DNA of 64,000 bases from Allobosea sp. (GTDB lineage Bacteria; Pseudomonadota; Alphaproteobacteria; Rhizobiales; Beijerinckiaceae): assembly GCF_017308015.1 (NCBI RefSeq), contig NZ_JAFKFW010000004.1, positions 1 through 64,000 on the forward strand, written 5' to 3'. Under the pieces are notes generated by a model that searched no databases, was not told the origin of the DNA, and was given only the letters and a program-made list of their open reading frames with translations. Made by a program: the position numbers and the translations under genes. The stretch's first letter is position 1; the number at the start of each line of letters is the position of its first letter. Shown piece after piece: positions 1 through 8,373 of the stretch.

Positions 1-203
1 TGCAGGAGCATCCACAGGCCGAAGCCGTCGGCGCCGGCATTGTTCGAGATCACCGTGATGTTCTTCACGCCGGAATCGCGGATCTCAGGGATCAGGCTCT
101 CGGGGTTGCCCGACAGGCCGAAGCCGCCAGACATGATCGTCATCCCGTCAAACAGCAGCCCGTCGAGCGCAGCCACCGGCCCGTCATAGATCTTACCTGT
201 CAT
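1..203 (-). CDS. 3-oxoacid CoA-transferase subunit A, N-terminal part (cut by window edge)
   Basis: The minus-strand frame starts at ATG 203, about 6 bases after an AGGGA ribosome site, and runs off the window at base 1. The 67 visible residues begin MTGKIYDGPVAALDG and contain DGMTIMSGGFGLSG and VISNNAGADGFGL. These match the start of the alpha subunit of succinyl-CoA/acetoacetate CoA-transferases (ScoA/AtoD type). This subunit pairs with a B subunit, usually encoded just downstream, to move CoA between an acyl-CoA and a 3-oxoacid in ketone-body or beta-ketoadipate metabolism. The B subunit would lie outside the window, so the substrate cannot be told. Confidence 0.85.
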   Translation of the reverse strand, partial: MTGKIYDGPVAALDGLLFDGMTIMSGGFGLSGNPESLIPEIRDSGVKNITVISNNAGADGFGLWMLL

Positions 204-388
204 CGTCCCTCCAAGGCGCGGCCTGCCGCCGCGACATGCATTCGCGCCGTGACGGGGCAAGCCGTCTCGGTGGTTCCGGCGTGATCAGAATACGATCGCC
301 AGAGAATGTCCATGGCTGCCGCGGCGTGGACCGCCAGCAGGCAGGGAGGGGCGTGACGATTTCAGGCTGGCCCGGGCCCGAAGCCGAT

Positions 389-838
389 TCAGGCGACGGC
401 CAGCCGCGACCGGGCGGGAACCGGGAAGACCCGGTCATAGGCGAGGTTGAAGAGGAAGGCGTAGACCACATAAAAAACCACGATGGCGAGGTCCATCACG
501 AAGGTCTCCCACAGGCCGAGGCCGAGATACCAGGCCATCGGCGGCAGCAGCAGGACCAGCAATCCGCCTTCGAACAGCAATGCATGCAGCACGCGCAGCG
601 TCAGGCTCTTGCGGGTATGGCCGGCGAAGCGGAGCATCGCGTGGTCGAAGCCGAGATTGTAGACGAAGTTCCAGAGTGTCGCGACGGTGGCCGAGCCTAC
701 GCCGATCACGCCCATATGGGTTGCCGGCAGGTCGAAGAGCATGGCGCCGCCGGGGATCACCAACGCGAGCCCGATGATCTCGAACATCACGGTATGGCGA
801 ATCCGGTCGGGGAAGGAGCGCATGGACATTCGAAACAC
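389..838 (-). CDS. PACE-family efflux transporter (bacterial transmembrane pair protein)
   Basis: A 149-aa inner-membrane protein with four predicted helices arranged as two homologous pairs. Each half starts with an R-x-x-H...F-E motif (R14-H17/F19-E20 region and R82/H85/F89-E90) and ends with a W/F-N-x-x-Y-N/D motif (WNFVYNLGFD at 56-65, FLFNLAYDRVFP at 128-139). This internal duplication and the acidic residue in helix 1 are hallmarks of the PACE family (AceI relatives), which export biocides such as chlorhexidine or short diamines by proton exchange. It is transcribed away from the LysR gene at 924, the usual arrangement for AceI and its regulator AceR. Family assignment is firm; substrate is unknown. 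Confidence 0.88.
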   Translation of the reverse strand: MFRMSMRSFPDRIRHTVMFEIIGLALVIPGGAMLFDLPATHMGVIGVGSATVATLWNFVYNLGFDHAMLRFAGHTRKSLTLRVLHALLFEGGLLVLLLPPMAWYLGLGLWETFVMDLAIVVFYVVYAFLFNLAYDRVFPVPARSRLAVA

Positions 839-905
839 CTGTCGTTCCGGTCTTGATTGACGCGGTGCGTTCTATCGTCAAATCTGAGCCATTCAAGTTA
901 GATCT

Positions 906-922
906 TATCTGGATATCAGATA
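906..922. promoter_or_regulatory. inverted repeat before the LysR start, likely autoregulatory operator
   Basis: TATCTG-GATAT-CAGATA is a perfect 6-bp inverted repeat with a 5-base spacer, ending one base before the ATG of the LysR gene. It contains a T-N11-A core (T906, A918), the form LysR-type regulators bind. Its place over the ribosome-binding region suggests self-repression, while the divergent PACE promoter lies in the same 85-bp gap. The role is inferred. Confidence 0.5.
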
Positions 923-923
923 G

Positions 924-1811
924 ATGAATCTGTCCTTCGAGCAGCTTGAGGCTTTTGTGGCCGCGGCCGAGCAGGGTTCGTTCTCGGCAGCGGGGAGGGC
1001 ACTGCGCAAGGCGCAATCGGCCGTGAGCACGCAGGTCGCCAATCTGGAGGAGGACCTCGGCGTCGCGCTGTTCAGCCGGGCCGGACGCAATCCCGTGCTG
1101 ACCGCGGCGGGCGAGCGCCTGCTGCGGGAGGCGAAGGTGATCCTGGATCGGCGGGAACACCTGATCGGCGTCGCCAGCAGCTTCGAGAGCCATGTCGAGA
1201 CGCGGCTCGTCGTCGCGATCGACGAGCTCTATCCGGAACATCTGCTGGGTGCGCTCTTCGCCGATTTCGCGCGGCATTTCCCGCATGTCGAACTGGAGCT
1301 GCTGTTCCCGCTGATGGAGGATGTCAGCCAGCTCGTTCTGGCGGGGCAGGCTGATATCGGGGTGATGTGGCGTCAGGAGGCCTTGCCGCCGGAGCTCGGC
1401 TTCCAGACGGTCGGCTGGGTGCCGATCAAGCTCGTCTGCGGCAAAGACCATCCGCTGGCCGGTATGCGAGTCGACTGGGAGGAGCTGAAGCGCCATCGCC
1501 AGATTCTCGTCGCGGCGCGCGGCGACGGGCCGGAGAAGCAGCGCCTGCGCGTTGCAGCCGAGGTCTGGTGGGTCGAGAGCCACTGGGTGATCCTGCAACT
1601 GGTGAAGCAGGGCATCGGCTGGGCCTTCGTCTCCAGCTATGTCATCGCGAATTCGCCGGTGACGGCCGATCTCGTGATGCCCGATCTCCAGTTCGATGAT
1701 TTCGATCTGCCCGTGGCGCTGGAGATGGTCTGGCACAAGCAGCGCCCCTGCGGGCCGGCGGCGCGCTGGTTGCGCGAGCGCTTCGCGGCGGCACGCATCG
1801 GTGCGGCTTGA
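924..1811 (+). CDS. LysR-family transcriptional regulator
   Basis: A 295-aa regulator. Residues 1-60 form the winged helix-turn-helix (LEAFVAAAEQGSFSAAGRAL, then QSAVSTQVANLEEDLGVALF) and residues ~90-290 the periplasmic-binding-like effector domain. It is divergent from the PACE efflux gene with an 85-bp shared promoter region, so it probably controls that pump in response to a substrate, as AceR does for AceI; this is inference from layout. A palindrome directly before its ATG suggests autoregulation. It converges with the RpiR gene at 1820, leaving only 8 bp. Confidence 0.9.
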   Translation: MNLSFEQLEAFVAAAEQGSFSAAGRALRKAQSAVSTQVANLEEDLGVALFSRAGRNPVLTAAGERLLREAKVILDRREHLIGVASSFESHVETRLVVAIDELYPEHLLGALFADFARHFPHVELELLFPLMEDVSQLVLAGQADIGVMWRQEALPPELGFQTVGWVPIKLVCGKDHPLAGMRVDWEELKRHRQILVAARGDGPEKQRLRVAAEVWWVESHWVILQLVKQGIGWAFVSSYVIANSPVTADLVMPDLQFDDFDLPVALEMVWHKQRPCGPAARWLRERFAAARIGAA

Positions 1812-1819
1812 GCGCCCGC

Positions 1820-2692
1820 CTATTGATGGAAGGTCCAGAGCAGGCTTTCGCTGAGCTCCTTGAGGGCCTCGACCGCGTCCGGGCGTTCACGGGCGACGGC
1901 GGCGATCAGGGCGTCGGCGAGTGCGAAGACCGCCGTCGGCGAGTTCGGCAGCAGGCGGCTGCGGGCGGGCGCGAACAGCGTGACATCGGCGACAGGGGCG
2001 AGCGGCGAGGTCGGGCTGTCGGTCAAGGCGAGCAGCGAGGCGCCGCGCTTCTTGGCGAAAGTCGAGAGATCGAGCGTGGTGCGGGAATAGCGCGGCACCG
2101 AGATCGCGACGACGAGATCGTCTGTCCGCGCCGACATCATGTGCCGGATGGCGCGTTCCGGTCCGGTGCGCGAGGAGGTGAAGATGACGTCGGCATCCAG
2201 ATAGAGCGCGAGCCCGTCCTCCAGGAAGGAGGCGACATGGTGGCTGGCGCCGGAGGCGGCGATGAAGACGCGCGGTGCCTTCAGCAGCAGCTCGACTGCC
2301 TTCGTCACGGAGACCTCGTCCAGGCCGTCGCTCGCCTCCTGCAGGTTGGCGTTCTGGTCCGCGAGCGCGGCGGTGAAAGTCGCGAAGATCGAGCCGGCTG
2401 TCGAGCGGGCTCCGGCGAAGGTGTCCACCGGGTCATGGGCGAATTTCAGGGCCGCAGAGAGTCCGCCACGGAACTCGCCATAGCTGGCGTAGCCGAGCGC
2501 CCGGACGAAGCGCGTCACCGTCGCGTTGGACGTGCCGCTGCCTTCGGCCAGGCCCTCGATCGTCATGGTCGCGACATCGAGCGGATGCTGCAGCACGAAA
2601 TCGGCGGCGCGGCGATGGCCGTTGCTCAGCGAAGGGTAGATCCGGGCGATCCGGTTCGAAAGATCCGTCGTCGGCTTCAGGCCCTGTGACAT
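1820..2692 (-). CDS. MurR/RpiR-family transcriptional regulator (HTH + SIS)
   Basis: A 290-aa protein. Residues ~10-85 are the RpiR helix-turn-helix (LSNGHRRAADFVLQHPLDVA, GTSNATVTRFVRALGY) and residues ~125-265 a sugar-isomerase (SIS) effector domain (FIAASGASHHVASFLEDG, DDLVVAISVPRYSRTT). RpiR regulators usually sense a phosphorylated sugar or a catabolite through SIS. The gene is divergent from the peptide-type ABC operon at 2789 across a 96-bp gap carrying an AT-rich palindrome, so it is the likely local regulator of that operon. RpiR genes beside Dpp-type importers are common in Rhizobiales; the ligand is not evident. Confidence 0.9.
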   Translation of the reverse strand: MSQGLKPTTDLSNRIARIYPSLSNGHRRAADFVLQHPLDVATMTIEGLAEGSGTSNATVTRFVRALGYASYGEFRGGLSAALKFAHDPVDTFAGARSTAGSIFATFTAALADQNANLQEASDGLDEVSVTKAVELLLKAPRVFIAASGASHHVASFLEDGLALYLDADVIFTSSRTGPERAIRHMMSARTDDLVVAISVPRYSRTTLDLSTFAKKRGASLLALTDSPTSPLAPVADVTLFAPARSRLLPNSPTAVFALADALIAAVARERPDAVEALKELSESLLWTFHQ

Positions 2693-2714
2693 GCGCGGCT
2701 ACCCGATTGACGTT

Positions 2715-2747
2715 CGAAAATTTTCATGTTTGCTACTGGACGAAAAT
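2715..2747. promoter_or_regulatory. candidate RpiR operator: GAAAATTTTC palindrome and repeated CGAAAAT
   Basis: In the RpiR/ABC intergenic gap, GAAAATTTTC (2716-2725) is a perfect 10-bp palindrome. The heptamer CGAAAAT occurs at 2715 and again at 2741, a 26-bp spacing. Several RpiR-type regulators bind repeated GAAA/TTTC elements, so this is the natural operator for the divergent regulator. Function is inferred. Confidence 0.45.
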
Positions 2748-2788
2748 GAAGCTGTCAAAACGGTTCTCAATCGGGAGCGGATTCCATC

Positions 2789-4402
2789 ATGCGTAAACCC
2801 ATTGTTCTCGCGGCTTTCGCGGCCGCCTGTCTCGCCGGTACGGCGGTCCCGGCGCAGACCCTGCGCATCGCTCTGTCGTCCGAGCCGACGGCAGTCGATC
2901 CTCATTACCATGACCTCACGCCCAATAATGCGCTGGCCCAGCACATCTTCGATTCGCTGGTCAGCCAGGACGAGCAGCAGAAGCTGCTCCCCAGTCTTGC
3001 GACGTCCTGGCAGAACGACGGCAAGAACCGCTGGACCTTCAAGCTGCGCGAGGGTGTGAAGTTCAGCAACGGCAAGCCCTTCACCGCCGAGGACGTGGTC
3101 TTCACCTTCTGCCGCACGCTGAAGAACGAAACCAAGATCACGGATTCCTTCGCCGACGTCACCGGCAACTTCGCCTCGGTTGAGACGCCTGATCCGCAGA
3201 CGCTCGTCATCACGACGATCGCGCCCGAGCCGCTGCTGCCGAACGTGCTTTCGGGGCTCGGCATCCTATCGGCCGGGATCGTCGAGCATGGTCCGATCGT
3301 CTACGACATCGCGAAGAACTGTGGCGTCACCGGCCCCTGGCCGACGGTAACCGGCTTCAACGACGGCACGCTCGCCATCGGTACCGGCGCCTACAAGCTC
3401 AAGTCCTATGTGCGCGGTTCCGCGATCGAGCTCGAGCGCAACCCGAATTACTGGGGCAAGGCCGAGCCGTGGTCGACGGTCCGTCTGCTGCCGGTGACCA
3501 ATGCCGGCCCGCGTCTCGCCGGCCTGCTCGCCGGCGACTATGACGTGATCGAGAACCCCGCGGCGCGCGACCTGGGCCGGATCAAGGACGACAAGCGCTT
3601 CGGCCATGTCATCACCCCTTCGACCCGCGTCATCTATTTCCAGCTCGATGTGGCGCGCGACCAGAGCCCCTTCGTCAAGGCGGAAGACGGTAAGAACCCG
3701 CTGAAGGATCTGCGCGTCCGCAAGGCGATGTCGCTCGCCATCGATCGTGACGCTATCGTCAAGCGTATCATGGACGGCGCGGCCGAGCCGGCCTACCAGT
3801 ACCTGCCGACCGGCATGTTCGGCACGCGGCCGAATCCGCCGAAGCTGGCCTATGATCCGGCGCAGGCGAAGAAGCTGCTTGCCGAGGCCGGCTATGCCAA
3901 GGGCTTCCAGGTCACGCTCTCGACCACCAACGACCGCTACATCAACGACAGCCAGATCACCCAGGCCGTCGCGCAGTATCTGACCCAGGTCGGCATCAAG
4001 GCTGAGGTCGACGCCATGACCCGCGCGATCTATTTCCCGCGCCGCGCCAAGAAGGAATTCTCGGTCGCGATCGGCGGCTGGGGCTCCGGCACCGGCGAGG
4101 CCGCGTCGTTCCTGCGCCAGTGGCCGCCGACCCCGAACGAGGCCAAGACCCTCGGCGGCTCGAACTATGGCGGCTACAAGAACGACCAGTTCGACAAGAT
4201 CATCCGCGAGGCGGTGACTACGCTCGACGACGGCAAGCGCGCGTCGCTGCTGCAGGAAGCCGGCAAGATCGTCGTCGACGACTACGCCTTCATCCCGCTG
4301 CACTTCGAAAGTGGCATCTGGGCGTTCAAGTCCGAGCTCGACGTCAAGGGGCGCGCCGACCAGTTCATGCTGGCGATGTCGGTGAAGCCGAAAGCCAAGT
4401 AA
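2789..4402 (+). CDS. ABC transporter substrate-binding protein, dipeptide/oligopeptide type (SBP_bac_5)
   Basis: A 537-aa periplasmic solute receptor. The Sec signal peptide is MRKPIVLAAFAAACLAGTAVPAQ (residues 1-23), and the mature start TLRIALSSEPTAVDPHYHD is typical of the DppA/OppA family. Conserved features include WTFKLREGVKFSNGKPFTAEDVVFTF and the AMSLAIDRDAIV segment. It heads a five-gene import operon followed by a hydrolase. A strong hairpin at 4431-4455 separates it from the permease genes, consistent with higher expression of the receptor. Family members carry peptides, opines, glutathione or glycosides; nothing here decides which. Confidence 0.92.
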   Translation: MRKPIVLAAFAAACLAGTAVPAQTLRIALSSEPTAVDPHYHDLTPNNALAQHIFDSLVSQDEQQKLLPSLATSWQNDGKNRWTFKLREGVKFSNGKPFTAEDVVFTFCRTLKNETKITDSFADVTGNFASVETPDPQTLVITTIAPEPLLPNVLSGLGILSAGIVEHGPIVYDIAKNCGVTGPWPTVTGFNDGTLAIGTGAYKLKSYVRGSAIELERNPNYWGKAEPWSTVRLLPVTNAGPRLAGLLAGDYDVIENPAARDLGRIKDDKRFGHVITPSTRVIYFQLDVARDQSPFVKAEDGKNPLKDLRVRKAMSLAIDRDAIVKRIMDGAAEPAYQYLPTGMFGTRPNPPKLAYDPAQAKKLLAEAGYAKGFQVTLSTTNDRYINDSQITQAVAQYLTQVGIKAEVDAMTRAIYFPRRAKKEFSVAIGGWGSGTGEAASFLRQWPPTPNEAKTLGGSNYGGYKNDQFDKIIREAVTTLDDGKRASLLQEAGKIVVDDYAFIPLHFESGIWAFKSELDVKGRADQFMLAMSVKPKAK

Positions 4403-4430
4403 GCCGCCGGCCGACAGGTCATCGACAAGC

Positions 4431-4455
4431 CGGGCCGCCCGTCGAGGGCGGCCCG
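4431..4455 (+). promoter_or_regulatory. intercistronic hairpin after the substrate-binding gene
   Basis: CGGGCCGCCC (4431-4440), loop GTCGA, GGGCGGCCCG (4446-4455): a perfect 10-bp GC stem between the receptor gene and the first permease gene, with no following T run. Such hairpins commonly stabilise the receptor part of the mRNA or terminate part of the transcripts; that role is inferred. Confidence 0.6.
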
Positions 4456-4485
4456 TGAACCATTGAGCGGAGCCGGTCGAGCATC

Positions 4486-5463
4486 ATGACCGCCTATGTC
4501 CTGCAACGACTGATCCAGAGCGTGCTCGTGCTGCTCGCGGTCTCGGTCGTGGTGTTCTTCGCCGTCTACGGCATCGGCGATCCGATCGAGCTGCTGGTGT
4601 CGCCCTCGGCCAGCGCGGCCGAGCGCGAGGCGCTGATCCGGCGCCTCGGCCTCGATCTGCCGATCTGGCAGCAATATTTCGTCTTCATGGGCAATGCCCT
4701 GAAGGGTGATCTCGGTCGCTCCTTCGTGCACGGCGTGCCGGCGATCGAGCTCATCCTCGGCCGGCTGCCCGCCACCTTCGAGCTCGTGCTGCTGGCGATG
4801 ACGCTCGCGATCGTGACCGGCGTTCCGCTTGGGCTCTATGCCGGACTCGATCCGGAAAGCCGCCCTTCTCGCATCATCATGGGCGGCACGGTGCTGGGCT
4901 ATTCGCTGCCGAGCTTCTGGAAGGGCATGATGCTGATTCTGCTCTTCGCGGTGGTGCTCGGCTGGCTGCCCACTGCCGGGCGTGGGGAGACGGTTTCCGT
5001 CCTTGGTGTCCAGACCAGCCTCCTGACCTGGGATGGACTCAGCCATCTCGCCTTACCGGCGTTCAACCTCGCCATTCCCAACATGGCGCTGATGATCCGC
5101 CTCGTCGCCGCAGGCACGTCCGAGGCGATGACGCAGGACTACGTTAAATATGCCCGAGCCAAGGGCGTGAAGCCGCGCCGCGTCGTCGGCCGCCATGTGC
5201 TGCGCAATATCCTGATCCCGGTCGTAACCGTGGTCGGCATCGAGTTCGGCAGCCTGGTCGCCTTCTCGACGATCACCGAGACGGTCTTCGCCTGGCCCGG
5301 CATGGGCAAGCTCCTGATCGACTCGGTCTATCAGCTCGATCGGCCGGTGGTCGTCGCCTATGTGCTGCTGGCGACGCTGCTCTTCGTCACCGTGAACTTC
5401 CTCGTCGACATCCTCTACGCCGCGCTCGATCCGCGGGTGAAGCTGACAGGAGAGATGGCATGA
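4486..5463 (+). CDS. ABC transporter permease, DppB type
   Basis: A 325-aa inner-membrane permease. It opens with the family motif MTAYVLQRLIQSVLVLLAVSVVVFF (helix 1) and carries the TM domain and EAA loop (YVKYARAKGVKPRRVVGRHVLRN) that docks the ATPases. The C-terminal ETVFAWPGMGKLLIDSV motif is typical of DppB/GsiC proteins. It ends with a 4-base overlap with the next permease gene (ATGA-type coupling), so the two subunits should be made together. Confidence 0.93.
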   Translation: MTAYVLQRLIQSVLVLLAVSVVVFFAVYGIGDPIELLVSPSASAAEREALIRRLGLDLPIWQQYFVFMGNALKGDLGRSFVHGVPAIELILGRLPATFELVLLAMTLAIVTGVPLGLYAGLDPESRPSRIIMGGTVLGYSLPSFWKGMMLILLFAVVLGWLPTAGRGETVSVLGVQTSLLTWDGLSHLALPAFNLAIPNMALMIRLVAAGTSEAMTQDYVKYARAKGVKPRRVVGRHVLRNILIPVVTVVGIEFGSLVAFSTITETVFAWPGMGKLLIDSVYQLDRPVVVAYVLLATLLFVTVNFLVDILYAALDPRVKLTGEMA

Positions 5464-6368
5464 GTGTCGAAGCCAGAGCTCCGACCGTGCCGGCCTATGC
5501 CGACACGCCGCTACGCGAAAAGGTGCTGCGGCGCATCCGCAGCCGGCCGACGACGCGCGGTGCCGCGATCCTGCTCGGCATCATGGTCGCGCTGGCCTTG
5601 CTGGCCCCTGTCATCGCGCCGCAGAACCCGCATGACCTCGCTTCGCTCAGCGTGATGGACAATCGCCTACCCCCGGGTGAGGCCGGCATGAACGGCTTGA
5701 CCTACTGGCTCGGCACGGATTCGCAGGGCCGCGACATGTTGAGCGCGATCCTCTACGGGTTACGCACCAGCCTGATGGTCGGCCTCACCGCGACGCTGGG
5801 CGCGCTCTTCATCGGCATCTCGGCCGGGCTCCTCGCCGCACAGTTCGGCGGGGTGGTCGATGCCGTGATCATGCGCGTCGTCGACTTCATGCTCGGCTTT
5901 CCCTCGATCCTGATCGCGCTCGTTCTGCTGGCTTCGATCGGGCGCGGGGTCGACAAGGTCATCCTCGCCATCGTGCTGGTGCAATGGGCGCAATATGCCC
6001 GGCTGATGCGCGCTTCCGCGCTGGTCGAACGGCGCAAGGAATATATAGAGGCTGCGCTTAATTTCGGCCTGCCGACCCGGCACATCATGGTCGCGCATCT
6101 CCTGCCGAATTCGGTCGGCTCGGTCCTGGTCGTCGCCTCGATCAGCATTGCCGGTGCGATCACGCTGGAAGCCACGCTTTCCTTCCTCGGCGTCGGCGTC
6201 CCGGTAACGCAGCCTTCGCTCGGTCTGCTGATCGCCAATGGCTTCGAGTTCCTGCTTTCCGGGGAATACTGGATCGCGGTCTTCCCAGGCATCGCGCTGG
6301 TGCTGCTGATCGTCTCGCTCAATCTCGTCGGCGACCGGCTGCGCCGCAGCTTCAACGTGCGCTCATGA
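5460..6368 (+). CDS. ABC transporter permease, DppC type
   Basis: A 302-aa second permease subunit. It has an N-terminal cytoplasmic segment, a first helix near residues 37-57 (GAAILLGIMVALALLAPVIAP), the LGTDSQGRDMLSAILYG signature of the DppC/OppC family, and an EAA loop (YIEAALNFGLPTRHIMVAHLLPN). It overlaps both the gene before and the gene after by 4 bases. With the DppB-type protein it forms the membrane channel of the importer. Confidence 0.93.
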   Translation: MSVEARAPTVPAYADTPLREKVLRRIRSRPTTRGAAILLGIMVALALLAPVIAPQNPHDLASLSVMDNRLPPGEAGMNGLTYWLGTDSQGRDMLSAILYGLRTSLMVGLTATLGALFIGISAGLLAAQFGGVVDAVIMRVVDFMLGFPSILIALVLLASIGRGVDKVILAIVLVQWAQYARLMRASALVERRKEYIEAALNFGLPTRHIMVAHLLPNSVGSVLVVASISIAGAITLEATLSFLGVGVPVTQPSLGLLIANGFEFLLSGEYWIAVFPGIALVLLIVSLNLVGDRLRRSFNVRS

Positions 6369-7357
6369 GTGATCTCGCAACCAATCCCCTGCTCGAGGTT
6401 CGAGGCCTCAGAACCGTCTTCCATGCGCTCGACGGTGCGTGGCCTGCCGTGGACGGCGTCGATCTCAGCGTCTCGCGCGGCGAGGTGCTGGGGCTCGTCG
6501 GCGAGTCCGGGTCCGGCAAGTCGGTGACCGGCTTTTCGCTGGTGCGCCTGATCGATCCGCCGGGCGAGATCGTCGCCGGTACGGTCAGCTTCGGCGGTGA
6601 GGACCTGCGTGCCGCGACCGAGGAGCGCCTGCGCGATCTGCGCGGCGATCGCATCGCCATGATCTTCCAGGACCCGCTGATGACGCTGAACCCGGTGCTC
6701 AGCATCGGCGAGCAGATGAGCGAGGCGATCCTGGAGCATCGCGATTGCAGCCGCGAGGAAGCGCTCGGCGAGGCCGCGAAGGCCCTGGCCCGCGTGGGCA
6801 TCTCCTCGCCTGAAGCGCGCCTCAGGCAGTTCCCGCACGAGTTCTCCGGCGGCATGCGCCAGCGCGTCGCGATCGCGACCGCGCTGCTGAACGCGCCCGA
6901 CCTGATCATCGCCGACGAGCCGACGACGGCGCTCGACGTCACCATCCAGAGCCAGATCCTGTTCGAGGTGCAGAAGCTCGCGCGCGAGACCGGCACCGCC
7001 GTGCTCTGGATCACGCATGACCTCGCCGTGGTGGCGGAGCTCGCCGACCGGGTGGCGGTGATGTATGCCGGCCGAGTCGTCGAGATCGGGCCGGTCGACG
7101 CCGTGCTCGACGCACCGCGCCATCCCTATACGCTCGGCCTGCTCAATTCATCGGCTGCCAATGTCGCGCCCGGAGAACGTCTGAACCAGATCGACGGCGT
7201 CGCGCCGCGCATTGATGCGCGCCCCAGCGGCTGCCCGTTCCGCCCGCGCTGCCCGCGCGTCCAGCCGGTCTGCGCCGAGCGTGATCCAGAAACGACGGGG
7301 CAGGATGCGCATAGTTTCCGCTGCCACAATCCGGTGCCGGTGGGAGAAGCGGCATGA
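6365..7357 (+). CDS. ABC transporter ATP-binding protein, DppD/OppD type
   Basis: A 330-aa ATPase with Walker A GESGSGKSV, the Q loop (MIFQDPLMTLNP), signature FSGGMRQRVAIA and Walker B LIIADEPTTALD. The C-terminal oligopeptide extension (from about residue 255) includes CPFRPRCPRVQPVC, a cysteine cluster found in OppD/DppD proteins. It overlaps both flanking genes by 4 bases. It pairs with the following ATPase to drive import. Confidence 0.94.
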   Translation: MSDLATNPLLEVRGLRTVFHALDGAWPAVDGVDLSVSRGEVLGLVGESGSGKSVTGFSLVRLIDPPGEIVAGTVSFGGEDLRAATEERLRDLRGDRIAMIFQDPLMTLNPVLSIGEQMSEAILEHRDCSREEALGEAAKALARVGISSPEARLRQFPHEFSGGMRQRVAIATALLNAPDLIIADEPTTALDVTIQSQILFEVQKLARETGTAVLWITHDLAVVAELADRVAVMYAGRVVEIGPVDAVLDAPRHPYTLGLLNSSAANVAPGERLNQIDGVAPRIDARPSGCPFRPRCPRVQPVCAERDPETTGQDAHSFRCHNPVPVGEAA

Positions 7358-8373
7358 GTGCTTCGACCAGCGCCCCGATCATCGAGCTCAAGGGCATCAC
7401 CAAGCATTTCCGACGCAAGCCGACGCTGGCGGAACGCATCCTGATGGCGACCGGGCGGGGCAAGGCGCCGCCGGTGCTGCGTGCCGTCGACGGCATCGAT
7501 CTCAGTGTGAAGCGCGGCGAGGTGCTCGGCCTCGTCGGCGAATCCGGCTGCGGGAAGTCGACGCTGGCCCGCGTCGTCACCGGCATCCTGAAGCCGACGA
7601 CCGGTGAAGTCGTCTACGAGCAGCAGCCGGTTGCCGGCCTGAAGGGCAAGGAGCGGCTCGATTTCCTGCTGAAGGTCCAGATGATCTTTCAGGATCCCTA
7701 CGCGTCGCTCGATCCGCGCATGAAGGTCAGCCGCATCGTTGGCGAGGCGCTCAGCGTCCACAAGCTCCTGCCCAGGGCGGAGATCGACGGGGCGGTGGAC
7801 CAGGCGCTGAGCGAGGTCGGTCTCGATCTCGCCTATCGCGAGCGCTATCCGCACCAGTTCTCGGGCGGGCAGCGCCAGCGCATCGGCATCGCGCGTGCGC
7901 TGGCCGTGAAGCCGGATTTCCTGGTCTGCGACGAGCCGGTCTCGGCGCTCGACGTCTCCATCCAGGCGCAGGTGATCAACCTGTTCATGGATGTGCGCGA
8001 GCGCCACGGCCTGACCTATCTCTTCGTCAGCCATGATCTCGGCCTCGTCCGGCATATCAGCGACCGGGTCGCGATCATGTATCTCGGCCGCATCGTCGAG
8101 GTCGGCACGGCGGCGGAGATTTTCGCCGAGCCGGCGCATCCCTATAGCGCGGCACTGATCGCCGCGATCCCGTCTGCGGCAAGGCGCAAGCGCGCCTTCC
8201 AGCCGCTCAAGGGCGAATTGCCCTCTCCCCTGGCGCCGCCGCCTGGCTGCCCGTTCCATCCGCGTTGCGAGCAGGCGATGCCGGTCTGCCGCGAGGTCCG
8301 GCCGGTCCTCACGGAGATCGCGCCCGGCCGCAGCGCCGCCTGCCATCTGCACAAGGCTCCGGAGGCCGCATGA
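7354..8373 (+). CDS. ABC transporter ATP-binding protein, DppF/OppF type
   Basis: A 339-aa ATPase with Walker A GESGCGKST, the Q loop MIFQDPYASLDPRM that marks the OppF/DppF branch, signature FSGGQRQRIGIA, Walker B FLVCDEPVSALD and the C-terminal cysteine motif CPFHPRCEQAMPVC. Both translational junctions are ATGA overlaps. It completes a full importer: receptor, two permeases, two ATPases. Confidence 0.94.
   Translation: MSASTSAPIIELKGITKHFRRKPTLAERILMATGRGKAPPVLRAVDGIDLSVKRGEVLGLVGESGCGKSTLARVVTGILKPTTGEVVYEQQPVAGLKGKERLDFLLKVQMIFQDPYASLDPRMKVSRIVGEALSVHKLLPRAEIDGAVDQALSEVGLDLAYRERYPHQFSGGQRQRIGIARALAVKPDFLVCDEPVSALDVSIQAQVINLFMDVRERHGLTYLFVSHDLGLVRHISDRVAIMYLGRIVEVGTAAEIFAEPAHPYSAALIAAIPSAARRKRAFQPLKGELPSPLAPPPGCPFHPRCEQAMPVCREVRPVLTEIAPGRSAACHLHKAPEAA

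Noticed and set aside
435-1736. 433-aa minus-strand open frame across the LysR and PACE genes
   Set aside because: Composition is that of a shadow frame. Both genes under it have clear families in the other frames.
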